NCBI RefSeq assembly: GCF_008830225.1
Contig: NZ_WAIE01000004.1
Location: 1 to 64,000, forward strand
Direction of reading: 5' to 3'
Length of the DNA stretch: 64,000 nucleotides
DNA from: Pseudodesulfovibrio senegalensis
GTDB lineage: Bacteria; Desulfobacterota; Desulfovibrionia; Desulfovibrionales; Desulfovibrionaceae
Shown here: positions 50,222 to 61,271 of the stretch, one piece after another
Layout of the letters: every line of letters begins with the position of its first letter
Numbering within the stretch: position 1 is the stretch's first letter
Made by a program: the position numbers and the translations under genes
Notes under the pieces: model-generated
The model's input: only the letters and a program-made list of their open reading frames with translations
Databases searched by the model: none
What the model was told of the DNA's origin: nothing

Positions 50222-52828
50222 TTATCCTTTGATTACCCGGTTTCTTCCCTGCGCCTTGGCTTCGTACATCAGGGCGTCCGCCCTGTGTTGTGCGGTTTCG
50301 AGTTTCTGGTCCTCCGGGCGCAGCTCCGTGACGCCGATGCTGGCCGTGAACCGTATTTCGGCGTCTTCCCACGGAAGCGCGAGATCTTCAATGGCCAGGC
50401 GCATGCGCTCGGCTACGGAATAGGCGTTTTCCAGTGGTGTTTCCACCAGTACTGCGGCAAATTCCTCGCCGCCGATGCGGCCGAAAATGTCCGTGTCGCG
50501 CAATATGGTTGTGCATGTCTTTGCCAACTCTCTGAGCACGCAGTCACCCGCCTGATGCCCATGCGTGTCGTTGATGGATTTGAAATGGTCCACATCGAGC
50601 ATCAGCACACTGTAGGGTGTTCCGTAGCGTTTGAACCGCTTGAATTCATGTTCGCTCTGTTCAAGGAAGGCAAAGCGGTTGTTCACTTCGGTCAGGGCGT
50701 CGGTTTTGGCCATGCGCACAAGTTTGGCCTCCAACCGCTTGAGCTCGTTGATGTTCTCGATGACCTGAAGGATGTATTTCGGGTTGCCCTCGTCATCGCG
50801 AACGATGGTGGTGGTCACGCGGCCCCAGACTTCGGACCCGTCCAGACGCACGTATCGTTTTTCGCGAACGTACATGGGTATGTCCCGTATCCACAGGCGA
50901 CTGTTGAGGTCCTTGTCCGTGTTCTGATCTTTTTCATGGGTTATTTCGCTGATGTTCATACCCATGAGGTCGTAGTCCGAGTAGCCCACCAGCATGGCCA
51001 TGCGGCTGTTGACCCGCTGGATCGTGCCGTCGCGGTCAAGGGTGCAGATGCCTACGCCTGCATTGGCGAAAATGGCGCGGAACCGTCGTTCGCTGGACCG
51101 CAGGGCCTTTTCGGTGCGTTTGCGTTGGCTGATGTCCTCAATGGCCCAGATTACACCCTTGGTCAGGTCCGGCGGTGTTGCCGTGTCCAGGGCCTTGCCC
51201 GAAAGCATGCACCAGACCGCGCTGCCGTCCTTGCGCCGCAGCCGGAATTCCACCTGCGTCTGTTTGCTCTCCCTGAGGGGGTAGTAGAAATTTTCCCCGA
51301 ATTCGCGAAAGGCGTTTTCCGAAAGATGTATTTCCCGAACATTCAGTCCGGTCATGGATTCGGGCGACGGGTACCCGAGGATTTCTGCCAGCCGCTCGTT
51401 GGTCCGTATTATTTGCCGTTCGTTTTGCAGCATGAGCATGCCCACCTGCGTATTGTCGAAAATGGATTGCAGTTCGTGGCGGGATCGCATCAGTTCACGT
51501 TCTGCCTGAAGGCGTTCGGTAACGTCTTCAATGATCCAGACCCCCCCCTGCGACAAATCATCCCAGTCCAGGGGCGCGGCAATGGTTCGGCACCAGAATC
51601 GACTGCCGTCCGAACGCTTGAAATGGTGCACGGCATCATATTGCTGTCCGGATTCAAAGGCTGCCTTCGAAGCCTGCCCCATGGTCGCATATTGCTGGTC
51701 GTCAATGTACAGTATCCGCGTGGATTGGTTGATCAGCTCATCCACTGTATGTTTCGAAATGTCGGCAGCTTTCTGGTTCATCCATATGAAACGCCGATCG
51801 CGGATCAGGGCGATACCCATGTGGGTGTTGTCCAGTATGCGTTGCTGCAGTCGGTTGACGTGGCGCAGTTCCTGTTCGATCTTTTTTCGGAAACTGATGT
51901 TGCGCAACGCTCCACGCACCTGAATCGCCTGCCCCTGTTCATTGCAGTCCACAAAGAACTGGGCAAAGAACCACGGCCGTTTTCCGGAAGGCCTGAAGCC
52001 GCGCAATTCCGTGTGGAAGCTGGAGCAGTTTTCAATGCTCTTCTCAATGAGGCTTTTGAGTGCCCTCCTGTCTTCCGGCTGCAGCCGAGCCAGGATGTTG
52101 TCGATGGTGCATTCCACGGAACCCGGATCATAGCCGAGCAGCCGATACAGTTCGTCGGACCACCAGTGCCGGTCTGTCATCAGGTCGATCTGGAAGTTGC
52201 CGATTTTACCGATGTGCTGGGCATCGTTGAGCCTGATTTTGGTCTCTTCCAGCTCCTGCGTTCGTGCGGCAACGGTCTGTTCCAGCTCGTTGCTGGCATC
52301 GCGCAGTTCCTTTTCCGCCTCTGCAAGGCGATTGTTGTCCTGTCCTATCGTGGTGATGACGCCAGCAAGGTCGATCATGAAATTCTGCAGGGACGAAATT
52401 TTTTCCGGTTGTATCAGCGTGGCGGCCAGATGCTCGGCATACAGCTCGTCGGCATCCAGATGCAGCTTTGCTGCCAGTTTCCCGAGTTTTGTGCGGTCCG
52501 GTTCATCTGTCCTGAACGGCCCGATGAAGATTGACCCGGCATGATGATCGTCAATCATCACCGGCAGGGCTATGTCGTGCAGCCCCAGCGGGCAGGACGA
52601 TGTGACGGCTTCCCCCTTGGCAAGGCGTTTTGCTATGGATTCCCAGCGGGCCAGGCAGGCCTTGTTTGAATTGGTTGCATGGTGCTTGGCGCAGATGTCG
52701 TTTCTGCTTCGAACTGCGGCGAGGGTGCTCTCGGCATCAAGAAGCGAGCAGGGCACGTCGAGCATGTCCTGAAAACTGGCTACCAGCCTGTGCAGCTTAT
52801 CGATTTCAACCAGTTTGCTGAGCTTCAT
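50222..52828 (-). CDS. PocR-PAS(4)-GGDEF diguanylate cyclase
   Basis: An 868-residue soluble sensor. The N-terminal ~165 residues match a PocR-type ligand domain with Cys-rich CxxxxxC spacing (DICAKHH, KACLARWE, SCPLG). Then comes a coiled coil and four PAS modules at about 195-320, 325-440, 450-570 and 575-695. The C-terminal GGDEF domain has DALTEVNNR, DVDHFKSINDTHGHQAGD and an active-site GGEEF. No EAL domain is present, so it should make cyclic-di-GMP. PocR-type domains bind small hydrocarbon-derived or propanediol-like ligands in relatives. No membrane segment is seen. Confidence 0.92.
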   Translation of the reverse strand: MKLSKLVEIDKLHRLVASFQDMLDVPCSLLDAESTLAAVRSRNDICAKHHATNSNKACLARWESIAKRLAKGEAVTSSCPLGLHDIALPVMIDDHHAGSIFIGPFRTDEPDRTKLGKLAAKLHLDADELYAEHLAATLIQPEKISSLQNFMIDLAGVITTIGQDNNRLAEAEKELRDASNELEQTVAARTQELEETKIRLNDAQHIGKIGNFQIDLMTDRHWWSDELYRLLGYDPGSVECTIDNILARLQPEDRRALKSLIEKSIENCSSFHTELRGFRPSGKRPWFFAQFFVDCNEQGQAIQVRGALRNISFRKKIEQELRHVNRLQQRILDNTHMGIALIRDRRFIWMNQKAADISKHTVDELINQSTRILYIDDQQYATMGQASKAAFESGQQYDAVHHFKRSDGSRFWCRTIAAPLDWDDLSQGGVWIIEDVTERLQAERELMRSRHELQSIFDNTQVGMLMLQNERQIIRTNERLAEILGYPSPESMTGLNVREIHLSENAFREFGENFYYPLRESKQTQVEFRLRRKDGSAVWCMLSGKALDTATPPDLTKGVIWAIEDISQRKRTEKALRSSERRFRAIFANAGVGICTLDRDGTIQRVNSRMAMLVGYSDYDLMGMNISEITHEKDQNTDKDLNSRLWIRDIPMYVREKRYVRLDGSEVWGRVTTTIVRDDEGNPKYILQVIENINELKRLEAKLVRMAKTDALTEVNNRFAFLEQSEHEFKRFKRYGTPYSVLMLDVDHFKSINDTHGHQAGDCVLRELAKTCTTILRDTDIFGRIGGEEFAAVLVETPLENAYSVAERMRLAIEDLALPWEDAEIRFTASIGVTELRPEDQKLETAQHRADALMYEAKAQGRNRVIKG

Positions 52829-52926
52829 ACGCCTTCTGTCGGTTCGTGTGTCTGCCTGGAATTTACAGGATGTTATTACTCTTTTACATGATAACCTCAG
52901 GGTTTACAAAAATGGCGAATGCATAA

Positions 52927-52961
52927 AGAAAAAGGGAAGTCCGCAATGCGGACTTCCCTTT
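52927..52961 (-). terminator. Terminator of groEL
   Basis: A 14-bp perfect stem AAAGGGAAGTCCGC/GCGGACTTCCCTTT with loop AAT is followed, on the minus strand, by a T-rich run. Confidence 0.9.
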
Positions 52962-52984
52962 GGAATACGACAGCAGGATGGAAT

Positions 52985-54604
<1,620 letters not shown>

Positions 54605-54865
54605 TTATTCGAAGACGCCCAGAATGTCGTCTTCGCGCATGATCAGCAGCTCGTCGCCGTCCATGGAGAATTCGGTTCCGGCATACTTGGCGAAGAGAAC
54701 GGAATTTCCGGCCTTGAGGGTCTTGCACTCGGGGCCTGCGGCCAGAATTTCGCCGCCCTGCGGCTTTTCCTTGGCGGAATCCGGGATGATGATGCCCCCG
54801 GCGGTGGTTTCCTGTTCTTCGGTACGTCTCACGATAACGCGGTCATGCAGCGGTTTCAGTCCCAT
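54605..54865 (-). CDS. groES: Co-chaperonin GroES with shortened roof loop
   Basis: 86 residues instead of the usual 95-97. The N-terminus [15 protein letters not shown], the mobile-loop [17 protein letters not shown] and the C-terminal [11 protein letters not shown]...[17 protein letters not shown] are standard. The segment between GP and VLF is only about 10 residues ([10 protein letters not shown]) against about 19 in ordinary GroES, so the roof hairpin is shortened by about nine residues. Folding-cage caps with less roof are known for phage Gp31. ATG 54865 follows AGGAG. Confidence 0.95.
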   Translation of the reverse strand: MGLKPLHDRVIVRRTEEQETTAGGIIIPDSAKEKPQGGEILAAGPECKTLKAGNSVLFAKYAGTEFSMDGDELLIMREDDILGVFE

Positions 54866-54933
54866 GTCGGTAACTCCTTGAGAAAGTATTTGATTGTTGC
54901 GCACAAGGCGCATGAACGTCGTGCGGTTGCTGA

Positions 54934-54961
54934 TACATAAACAGTGATTGCGGGTTGTCAA
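54934..54961 (-). promoter_or_regulatory. Promoter of groES-groEL
   Basis: On the minus strand TTGACA (54961-54956) and TATGTA (54939-54934) are 16 bp apart. No CIRCE inverted repeat and no sigma-32-like sequence was noticed. Confidence 0.65.
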
Positions 54962-55086
54962 CCGGGGCGGGGAAATTTTTCACACCATGGCAACGCGGCC
55001 AGCCTTGCGTTCGGTGGCAAAGGGCGTTAGTTCTATATACTGGCATACAAAGGTGTTACAGCAAGACGCGCAAGGAGAATCAGGGC

Positions 55087-56559
55087 ATGGAACCCGGACT
55101 CAGACGACTGGTGGTCGTTTCCAATAGGTTGCCGGCCGCATTGAAGAACGAGGGCGGAGAATGGACGGTCAAACCCGGAGCAGGAGGGCTGGTCACGGCG
55201 CTGGCCCCGGTGCTGCGCGATCGCGGCGGCATCTGGATCGGCTGGTCCGGGGCTTCGGATCCCACCGTGGACGTGGACGGGCTGCTCGGCAGCTTTTCCG
55301 CCAAGGCCGGCTATGAACTGCGCACCGTGCAGCTCACCGAGGAAGAGGTGCGCGGCTATTATTTCGGGTTTTCCAACGAGGTCATCTGGCCTCTTTTCCA
55401 TGATTTGCAGACCCGCTGTCATTTTGATCCGGGCTATTGGCGCACCTATCTGGACGTGAATTTCAAGTTTGCCGAGCAGGTGGCGCGTCATACCGGCAAG
55501 GAGGATTACGTCTGGGTGCACGATTATCATCTCATGCACCAGGCCTTTTTCCTCAAAAGCATGGGCGTGAAGCGCAATACCGGATTTTTCCTGCATATCC
55601 CCTTTCCCACGCCGGACATATTCATGAAGCTGCCGTGGCGCTGGAAGATCATTCAGGCTCTGATCGAGTTCGACATGGTAGGGTTCCAGACCACGCAGGA
55701 CCGTGACAATTTCGTGCGTTGCGTGCGTCACTTCATCCCCGAATGCACCACCGAAGGCGATGGGGCCGTGGTCACGGTGCGCACCGGATCGCGGGAATTC
55801 CGGGCCGGTGCCTTTCCCATCAGCATCGATTTCAACCAGTTCGCCAATCTGGCCACGCGCGAGGACATCGTCCAGAAGACCTTCAAGCTGCGCGAAGCAC
55901 TCAAGCACCGCAAGATCATTCTCGGGGTGGACCGGCTGGACTACACCAAGGGCATCCCTGAACGGATTCTGGCCATACGCACCCTGCTCAAGCGGTTCCC
56001 GGAACTGACCGGGCGGGTGAATTTCGTGCAGGTGGCGGTGCCCAGCCGCGAGGACGTGGAAGAATACAAGGACCTGCGCGACGAGATCGACCTTTTGGTG
56101 GGCCGGGTCAACGGCGAGTTCTCCTTTCCGGGCTGGGTTCCGGTTCACTACCACTACCGCAACCTGCAGCGCGAGGACCTCGTGGCCTATTACGCGGCTG
56201 CGGACATCGCCCTTGTCACCCCTCTGCGCGACGGCATGAACCTCGTTGCCAAGGAGTATTGCGCCTGCAACGCTTCGGAGTCAGGCGTGCTGATATTGAG
56301 CGAGTTTGCGGGCGCTGCGGCGCAGATGCAGGATTATGCCTATCTGGTGAATCCCTACGACCTCGAAGGTGTGGCCCGGGCCGTGAATCGCGCCTTCCAT
56401 TGGGATAAGGTTGATCGCAGGCGCATGATGGTGGGCCTGCGGGATCATGTGCGTTCCCACAATATATTCTGGTGGGTCGATTCCTTTTTGCAGGCCAGCT
56501 TTTCCACGAATCTCGGAGACTTTCCGCCCGTGGATACCGTGCAGTTCGAAAAGATATGA
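55087..56559 (+). CDS. otsA: Trehalose-6-phosphate synthase
   Basis: A 490-residue GT20 enzyme that joins UDP-glucose and glucose-6-phosphate. Landmarks are [11 protein letters not shown] at the start, WIGWSG near 54, [16 protein letters not shown] near 138, [15 protein letters not shown] near 168, [15 protein letters not shown] near 280 and [15 protein letters not shown] near 380. It is likely part of osmotic or stress protection. AAGGAG precedes ATG 55087. No trehalose-6-phosphate phosphatase (otsB) lies beside it. Confidence 0.96.
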   Translation: MEPGLRRLVVVSNRLPAALKNEGGEWTVKPGAGGLVTALAPVLRDRGGIWIGWSGASDPTVDVDGLLGSFSAKAGYELRTVQLTEEEVRGYYFGFSNEVIWPLFHDLQTRCHFDPGYWRTYLDVNFKFAEQVARHTGKEDYVWVHDYHLMHQAFFLKSMGVKRNTGFFLHIPFPTPDIFMKLPWRWKIIQALIEFDMVGFQTTQDRDNFVRCVRHFIPECTTEGDGAVVTVRTGSREFRAGAFPISIDFNQFANLATREDIVQKTFKLREALKHRKIILGVDRLDYTKGIPERILAIRTLLKRFPELTGRVNFVQVAVPSREDVEEYKDLRDEIDLLVGRVNGEFSFPGWVPVHYHYRNLQREDLVAYYAAADIALVTPLRDGMNLVAKEYCACNASESGVLILSEFAGAAAQMQDYAYLVNPYDLEGVARAVNRAFHWDKVDRRRMMVGLRDHVRSHNIFWWVDSFLQASFSTNLGDFPPVDTVQFEKI

Positions 56560-56601
56560 GACCGGCTTCAGTTTGTGGCAGGGCTGGGCTATGCTGTAGC
56601 C

Positions 56602-56835
56602 ATGTTGACGCTTAAATGTTCCGCATGCCGTGCAAAGCTCTGGAAGTACTACAAGATCGGACCGGGAGAGGTGTTGCGTTGCCACCGCGACCGCATCCGC
56701 AAGGTCTGGTGCATGGAGGAGCGGGACGGCAAGGTGTTCTGTTCCTGCGGCAAGGCGGTGGGCATTGACAAGGGCAGCTTCGTGAAAATGAACAAGGGTG
56801 CGTTTACCTATTCCGGCACCAAGGACACGACCTGA
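56602..56835 (+). CDS. Small zinc-ribbon-like protein
   Basis: 77 residues with a C-x2-C (KCSACRAKLWKYYKIG), then CHRDRIRKVWC and CSCG. This gives five or six cysteines in two pairs, typical of a treble-clef or ribbon zinc site. The length and position (43 bp after otsA, no terminator) suggest it may be co-transcribed with otsA. No function is known. Confidence 0.65.
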   Translation: MLTLKCSACRAKLWKYYKIGPGEVLRCHRDRIRKVWCMEERDGKVFCSCGKAVGIDKGSFVKMNKGAFTYSGTKDTT

Positions 56836-56851
56836 CGTCCGCTTGCGCGCA

Positions 56852-57778
56852 TCAGTCTTCTTTCGGAATTTCGTCGAAAAAGGCCAATCCGTTCTTGCCG
56901 TGGCGTTTGACGTGGTACATGGCCTTGTCCGCCTTGTCCATGAGGTCCACGGGATGGCTGGCATCGTCCGGGAACAGGGCCAATCCGACGCTGGCGCTGG
57001 TGATCACGGTGTCTTCGGCCAGAGTGTGGGGTTTGCCCAGTTCTTCGACCATGGCCTGGCCCATGTCTTTTGCCGAGTCCCTGTTCTGGTTGTGCGTAAG
57101 CACCACGATGAATTCATCCCCGGCCAGACGGTAAACCCGCCCCCTGTCGCCGATGCATTCGGTCATGCGTTTGGCCGTGCGCATGAGCAGGCTGTCGCCC
57201 GCCTTGTGGCCGAGGGTGTCGTTGACCTGCTTGAACCCGTCGATGTCAAGGAACATGACCGCAGCTCCGGTTCCCATGTCCTGTGCCCGGCTCAGGTCCT
57301 TGGGCAGTTGTTCGTCCAGGGCAAGCCGGTTGCTCAGGCCGGTGAGCGCGTCGCGGTAGGCCAGCTCCTCGGCATTGCCCCGTTCGCTGAGGTTGCGGGC
57401 CACGCAGAAATAGGATTCGTGGTCCGGGGAGTAGATGACATTCCAGTTGGTGCGGCAGTATTCACCGCTGTCGCAGAGAAACCGGAAGGTGAACGAAGTG
57501 GAGGCGATGTCCGCGGTGATCAGGGCCTGGAGTTCGGCAAGGGCCTTTTCCCGATCGTCGAAATGGATGTATTCTGTAAGATAGGAGTTCTGCATGGTTT
57601 CCCGGCTGTGGCCGGTGACCATTTCCCAGTGGGTATTCACGTCCTCGAACATTCCGTCCGTGGAAATGACGGCGGCCATGTCCTGCGAAAGGGCCAGCCA
57701 CGAGTAGCGTTCGTAATAGAATAGTCGCTGCAGGGTTTCGGGTTCTCGGCACTCGTGTACTAGGTAGTGAATATCCAT
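56852..57778 (-). CDS. PAS-GGDEF diguanylate cyclase
   Basis: A 308-residue protein with a PAS/PAC domain at residues about 25-140 (WLALSQDMAAVISTDGMFEDVNTHWEMVTGHSRE) and a GGDEF domain with DALTGLSNRLALDEQL, FLDIDGFKQVNDTLGHKAGDS and the site RLAGDEF. The first Gly of the GG(D/E)EF motif is Ala; AGDEF versions can be active. No RxxD inhibitory site was noted. It converges with the small zinc-ribbon gene. Confidence 0.9.
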   Translation of the reverse strand: MDIHYLVHECREPETLQRLFYYERYSWLALSQDMAAVISTDGMFEDVNTHWEMVTGHSRETMQNSYLTEYIHFDDREKALAELQALITADIASTSFTFRFLCDSGEYCRTNWNVIYSPDHESYFCVARNLSERGNAEELAYRDALTGLSNRLALDEQLPKDLSRAQDMGTGAAVMFLDIDGFKQVNDTLGHKAGDSLLMRTAKRMTECIGDRGRVYRLAGDEFIVVLTHNQNRDSAKDMGQAMVEELGKPHTLAEDTVITSASVGLALFPDDASHPVDLMDKADKAMYHVKRHGKNGLAFFDEIPKED

Positions 57779-57816
57779 GGGTTCCCTTTATACTCAATCG
57801 GACCGGTTTTCCACCT

Positions 57817-58353
57817 TTACGGCAAAATTCTTCGGGCACCCACATAATGCTCGCGCCAGAACGGGTTGTTCATGTCCGATTCCATGACATGCTTGCCTGA
57901 ACGGGGGCTGTGAATAAAGGTCCGTTTTTCCGTGACGATGCCCACATGCAGGCTTTTCCCTGTCAGGACCCGATAGAAGACCAGATCGCCGGGGCGGATG
58001 TCCCGCTTGTCAACGAACCGCCCGGCCCCGTACTGCTGCCACGAGACGCGGGGCATGCGCACGCCGTTTTTGGCAAAGGCCCACCATACCAATCCGGAAC
58101 AGTCGAATCCCTGCGTGGGGGTTTCACCGCCCCATGCGTAGGGGCGTCCCAGCGCCGAGCGGGCTGTGGCGATGACGGCTGCGGCCCGTTTGGTGGCCGG
58201 GGGGAGCGGGCCTGTGGCAATCGGTGCGGCATTACCCCCGAAAGGGGTGAAACCCGCGCAGCCGCCCATGCACAGAACCACCAGCAGAAAGAACAGGGGA
58301 ACCGCCCGGCAAACCGGGAAACGACTGGCGAATTCGGCCCCCCTGTCCATCAT
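57817..58353 (-). CDS. NlpC/P60 cell-wall hydrolase lipoprotein
   Basis: 178 residues. A lipoprotein signal (LLVVLCMGGC, lipobox ending in Cys32) is followed by an NlpC/P60 domain with Cys in GFDCSGLVWWAF near residue 84, His in SLHVGIVTEK near 135 and a third polar His in FIHSPRSGKH. It likely cuts peptidoglycan stem peptides. The 3-bp gap with the BON-domain lipoprotein gene upstream suggests a two-gene operon. Confidence 0.9.
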   Translation of the reverse strand: MMDRGAEFASRFPVCRAVPLFFLLVVLCMGGCAGFTPFGGNAAPIATGPLPPATKRAAAVIATARSALGRPYAWGGETPTQGFDCSGLVWWAFAKNGVRMPRVSWQQYGAGRFVDKRDIRPGDLVFYRVLTGKSLHVGIVTEKRTFIHSPRSGKHVMESDMNNPFWREHYVGARRILP

Positions 58354-58356
58354 GCG

Positions 58357-58911
58357 TTATTTGACCTTGAGGAACGATTTCACGCTGCGCACGCCCGTGA
58401 CGCTTTTGGCATGGGCCACGGCACGGTTGCGTTCCGCGGTGGAGCCGACAATGCCCACGAGCACGGCGTTGCACTGCACCATGTACACGTCCACGTTGGT
58501 GGACCAGATGTTGCTGTCCTCAATGAGCCGTTTCTTGATGCTCGCTTTCAGTTCAAGGCTGTCGAAGGTGCCGCAGGCGTCGTTTTCACGCTTGGGCAGC
58601 AGATAGGTGCTGACCCTGCGGACGCCTTCCACCTTGCGGGCCAGGGCAACGGCCCTATCCGCCTGACTGCGGCTTTCGTATTCGCCCATGATGAAGATGT
58701 GGCCATGGTAGCTGGCAACGTCATAATCGAGGTATTTCACGGAGTCGTCGTTCAGGAACTCCTTTTTGATGAGCAGGGTGATCTTTTCGTCGCTGGCAAT
58801 GTCGCCCACGTTGCGTTCGTCCACGGCCGCCTTGTATACGGTGCAGCCCTGGAGCAGAACCGCACAGGTCAGAACGGCCAGGACCAAAACGGGAACAAGC
58901 AGTCGTTTCAT
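58357..58911 (-). CDS. BON-domain lipoprotein
   Basis: 184 residues with a lipoprotein signal (VLAVLTCAVLLQGC, lipobox LQGC) and two BON modules: DEKITLLIKKEFLNDDSVKYLDYDVASYHGHIFIMGEYESRSQADRAV, shown here in short pieces, and LELKASIKKRLIEDSNIWSTNVDVYMVQCNAVLVGIVGS-type second module. Such OsmY/DolP-like proteins bind phospholipid and stabilise the envelope. It is the first gene of the pair with the NlpC/P60 lipoprotein. Confidence 0.9.
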   Translation of the reverse strand: MKRLLVPVLVLAVLTCAVLLQGCTVYKAAVDERNVGDIASDEKITLLIKKEFLNDDSVKYLDYDVASYHGHIFIMGEYESRSQADRAVALARKVEGVRRVSTYLLPKRENDACGTFDSLELKASIKKRLIEDSNIWSTNVDVYMVQCNAVLVGIVGSTAERNRAVAHAKSVTGVRSVKSFLKVK

Positions 58912-58982
58912 GGGATACCTCCATGGTTTATCGGGTATCGTGCCGGAGTGCCGGCGTTTGCATTTGGCTGCAGCTTTTCATC

Positions 58983-59900
58983 TTATACGAGAAATTCATT
59001 CGGCAGCAGGCCCCGGGCTTTGCGAAGGTGTGTTTCGGAAACAGCCCATTTCCCCTGCCATGCCGGGGGCAGGCAAAAGGTCTGTTTCGGCAACTGCAGG
59101 CAGAAACAGTGCAGTTTGAGCCCGGTGCGCGCGATTTTGCCGTATTTACCGTCTCCTATCACCGGATGCTCCCGGGATGCAAGCTGTAGCCGTATCTGGT
59201 GGGTGCGTCCGGTGAGCAGGCGGATGGCCATGAGACTGGCGGTGTCATGGCTGCACAGGCACACGACCTCGGCCTCGGCGTGTTTTCCGCTTCCGGTGGT
59301 CATTTTTTCGCTTCCGGGGCCGCCTTTTTTTTTCACGCGATCCCTGAGCATGGTCTTGCCCGGCCGCGTCCAGCACCCGGTCACCCAGGCCAGATACAGC
59401 TTGTGCACGCCGTTTGATGCAAAGCGGTCGTTCATGGCCCGGAGCGTGGCGTAGCTGGTGGCGGCCAGCAAAAGCCCCGAGGTGTCGCGGTCCAGCCGGT
59501 GGCAGAGCGTGGGGCCGAAGTCCGCGTCCGGGTACATGGCCTGCAGTCGTGACACCACGGAATCGTCATGGCCGTCGCCGCCGTGCACGGCCAGTCCGGC
59601 GGGCTTGTTCACGGCCAGCAGTCCGTTTTCATGATGGATGATGTCCAGCGGCTTTGCCTGAGAGTCTGCGGATTGTTGCGGGGCGTCCTCCGCGCGGTAC
59701 GGCGGGATGCGCACGTTTTGCCCGGCCCGCACACGGTCAAAGGGCTTTTTGCGCCCCTTGTCCACGCGCACCTGCCCCTTGCGTATCCAGCGCATGATGG
59801 CCGAGCGCGGGACGTCGCCCTGCAACCGGCGCTCAAGGAACTGCACCAGTTTCTGGCCGGATTCGGCCTGCGTTACTTCGATGATGGCAGCCTGCGGCAT
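58983..59900 (-). CDS. RluA-family pseudouridine synthase
   Basis: 305 residues. An S4-like RNA-binding segment at the N-terminus (QKLVQFLERRLQGDVPRSAIMRWIRKGQVRVDKGRKK) is followed by the catalytic domain with LAVNKPAGLAVHGG, the catalytic Asp motif HRLDRDTSGLLL near 135, and the later LTGRTHQIRLQLASREHPVIGDGKYG. It is an RluC/RluD-like enzyme for rRNA uridine isomerisation; the exact site is not assignable from sequence. Confidence 0.92.
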   Translation of the reverse strand: MPQAAIIEVTQAESGQKLVQFLERRLQGDVPRSAIMRWIRKGQVRVDKGRKKPFDRVRAGQNVRIPPYRAEDAPQQSADSQAKPLDIIHHENGLLAVNKPAGLAVHGGDGHDDSVVSRLQAMYPDADFGPTLCHRLDRDTSGLLLAATSYATLRAMNDRFASNGVHKLYLAWVTGCWTRPGKTMLRDRVKKKGGPGSEKMTTGSGKHAEAEVVCLCSHDTASLMAIRLLTGRTHQIRLQLASREHPVIGDGKYGKIARTGLKLHCFCLQLPKQTFCLPPAWQGKWAVSETHLRKARGLLPNEFLV

Positions 59901-59969
59901 GAGGGTTCCCGATTGAAAACGAGTTGGTTGGCGAAAAAATAGATGTTTTGCCGCGCCGGGGCAAGCCCT

Positions 59970-61271
59970 CTACATCATGGAGGGCAGGAACGTGACCAGC
60001 GCGGGAAAGGCCAGCAGCAGGCCGGTGAGCAGCATATAGGCGACCATGAAATGGAGCACGCCCTTGAACACGCTGCCCATGGGCACTTCCGGGGCCATGG
60101 AGGCCACGATGAAGATGTTCACGCCCACGGGCGGGGTGATGGCGCCCAGCGTGGTTACCACGGTGATGAGCACGCCGAACCAGAGCGGATCGTAGCCCAT
60201 GGCCTGCACCACCGGAAAAAATATGGGAATGGTCACCAGCAGCATGGCCAGCGCGTCCATGACCATGCCGCCCACCACATAGATGAGGCAGATGAGCATG
60301 ATGATCACCAGCGGCGGTATGTTCAGCGCGGCCACGGCGTTGGCTGTTTCAAAGGGCAGCCGGGTCACGGCCAGAAAGCGGCCGAAGATGACCGCGCCCA
60401 TGACGATGACCATGATCATGCTCGAAACCTTGAGTGTGTCCGTACAGGCGGTGCGGAATTTCGCAAAGGTCATGGTCCGCGTGACAAGGCTGATGAGCAG
60501 GGCCAGCGCGGCCCCGGCAGCGCCCGCTTCCGTGGGGGTGAACAGGCCCATGAACAGGCCGCCCATGACCAGCGCGAACAGCACCAGCATCTCCACGGAC
60601 CCGGGCAGGGTGGCCATCTTTTCGCGCAGGCTCATGCGCGCGCCCGCCGGACCCCAGTCCGGGTTTTTGCGGCAGAGCCGGTACACGGTTCCCAGAAAGA
60701 ATGTGGTCAGCAAGACGCCCGGAATGATGCTGCCCACGAAAAGTTCGGCGATGGACTGGCTGGTCTGCAGACCGATGATGATCAGCACAACGGATGGCGG
60801 GATGACCACGCCCAGCGTTGCCCCGGCAGCCACGGATCCGGTGGAGAGGATCGGGCTGTAGCCGTATTTTTTCATCTGGGGCAGGGCCACTGTGCTCATT
60901 GTGGCGGCCGTTGCCGAGTTGGAGCCGCAGATGGCCGCGAATCCGCCGCAGGCCAGCACCGTGGCCATGGCCAGTCCGCCGCGGATGTGTCCCATCCATG
61001 CGTAGGCCGCCTTGTACAGGCGCTCGTTGACCCCGGAATAGAAGCATATCTGGCCCATGAGTATGAACAGGGGGATGACCGTGAGCCCGTAGGAGGAAAA
61101 TACGCCCCAGACCTCGGTGCCGAGCATGCCGGTGGCCGCCTTCCAGCCGAGGATGTGCGTGAATCCGGCAAAGCCGATGATGCCCATGGCAAAGCCCACG
61201 GGAACGCGCAGCAGGAAAATCGATGCCAGCAGGATGATGATTCCGGTCAGGCCGGCTGCGGACGGGTCCAT
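59970..61271 (-). CDS. dctM: TRAP transporter large permease (DctM)
   Basis: A 433-residue integral membrane protein with about twelve hydrophobic segments. Typical DctM blocks are LRVPVGFAMGIIGFAG, ACGGFAAICGSNSATAATMSTVALPQMKKYGYSP (near 128-162), GSVAAGATLGVVIPPSVVLIIIG, LFTPTEAGAAGAALALLISL and YDPLWFGVLITVVTTLGAITPPVGVNIFI. It pairs with DctQ and DctP for sodium-linked uptake of an organic acid. The ATG at 61271 overlaps the DctQ stop by 1 bp. Confidence 0.95.
   Translation of the reverse strand: MDPSAAGLTGIIILLASIFLLRVPVGFAMGIIGFAGFTHILGWKAATGMLGTEVWGVFSSYGLTVIPLFILMGQICFYSGVNERLYKAAYAWMGHIRGGLAMATVLACGGFAAICGSNSATAATMSTVALPQMKKYGYSPILSTGSVAAGATLGVVIPPSVVLIIIGLQTSQSIAELFVGSIIPGVLLTTFFLGTVYRLCRKNPDWGPAGARMSLREKMATLPGSVEMLVLFALVMGGLFMGLFTPTEAGAAGAALALLISLVTRTMTFAKFRTACTDTLKVSSMIMVIVMGAVIFGRFLAVTRLPFETANAVAALNIPPLVIIMLICLIYVVGGMVMDALAMLLVTIPIFFPVVQAMGYDPLWFGVLITVVTTLGAITPPVGVNIFIVASMAPEVPMGSVFKGVLHFMVAYMLLTGLLLAFPALVTFLPSMM

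Noticed and set aside
50285-52534. 749-codon plus-strand frame antisense to the PocR-PAS-GGDEF gene
   Set aside because: The minus-strand frame has all GGDEF and PAS motifs, and the antisense translation has none.
54866-55086. CIRCE heat-shock operator upstream of groES
   Set aside because: No TTAGCACTC-N9-GAGTGCTAA-like inverted repeat is seen in the gap; only a sigma-70-type promoter is visible.
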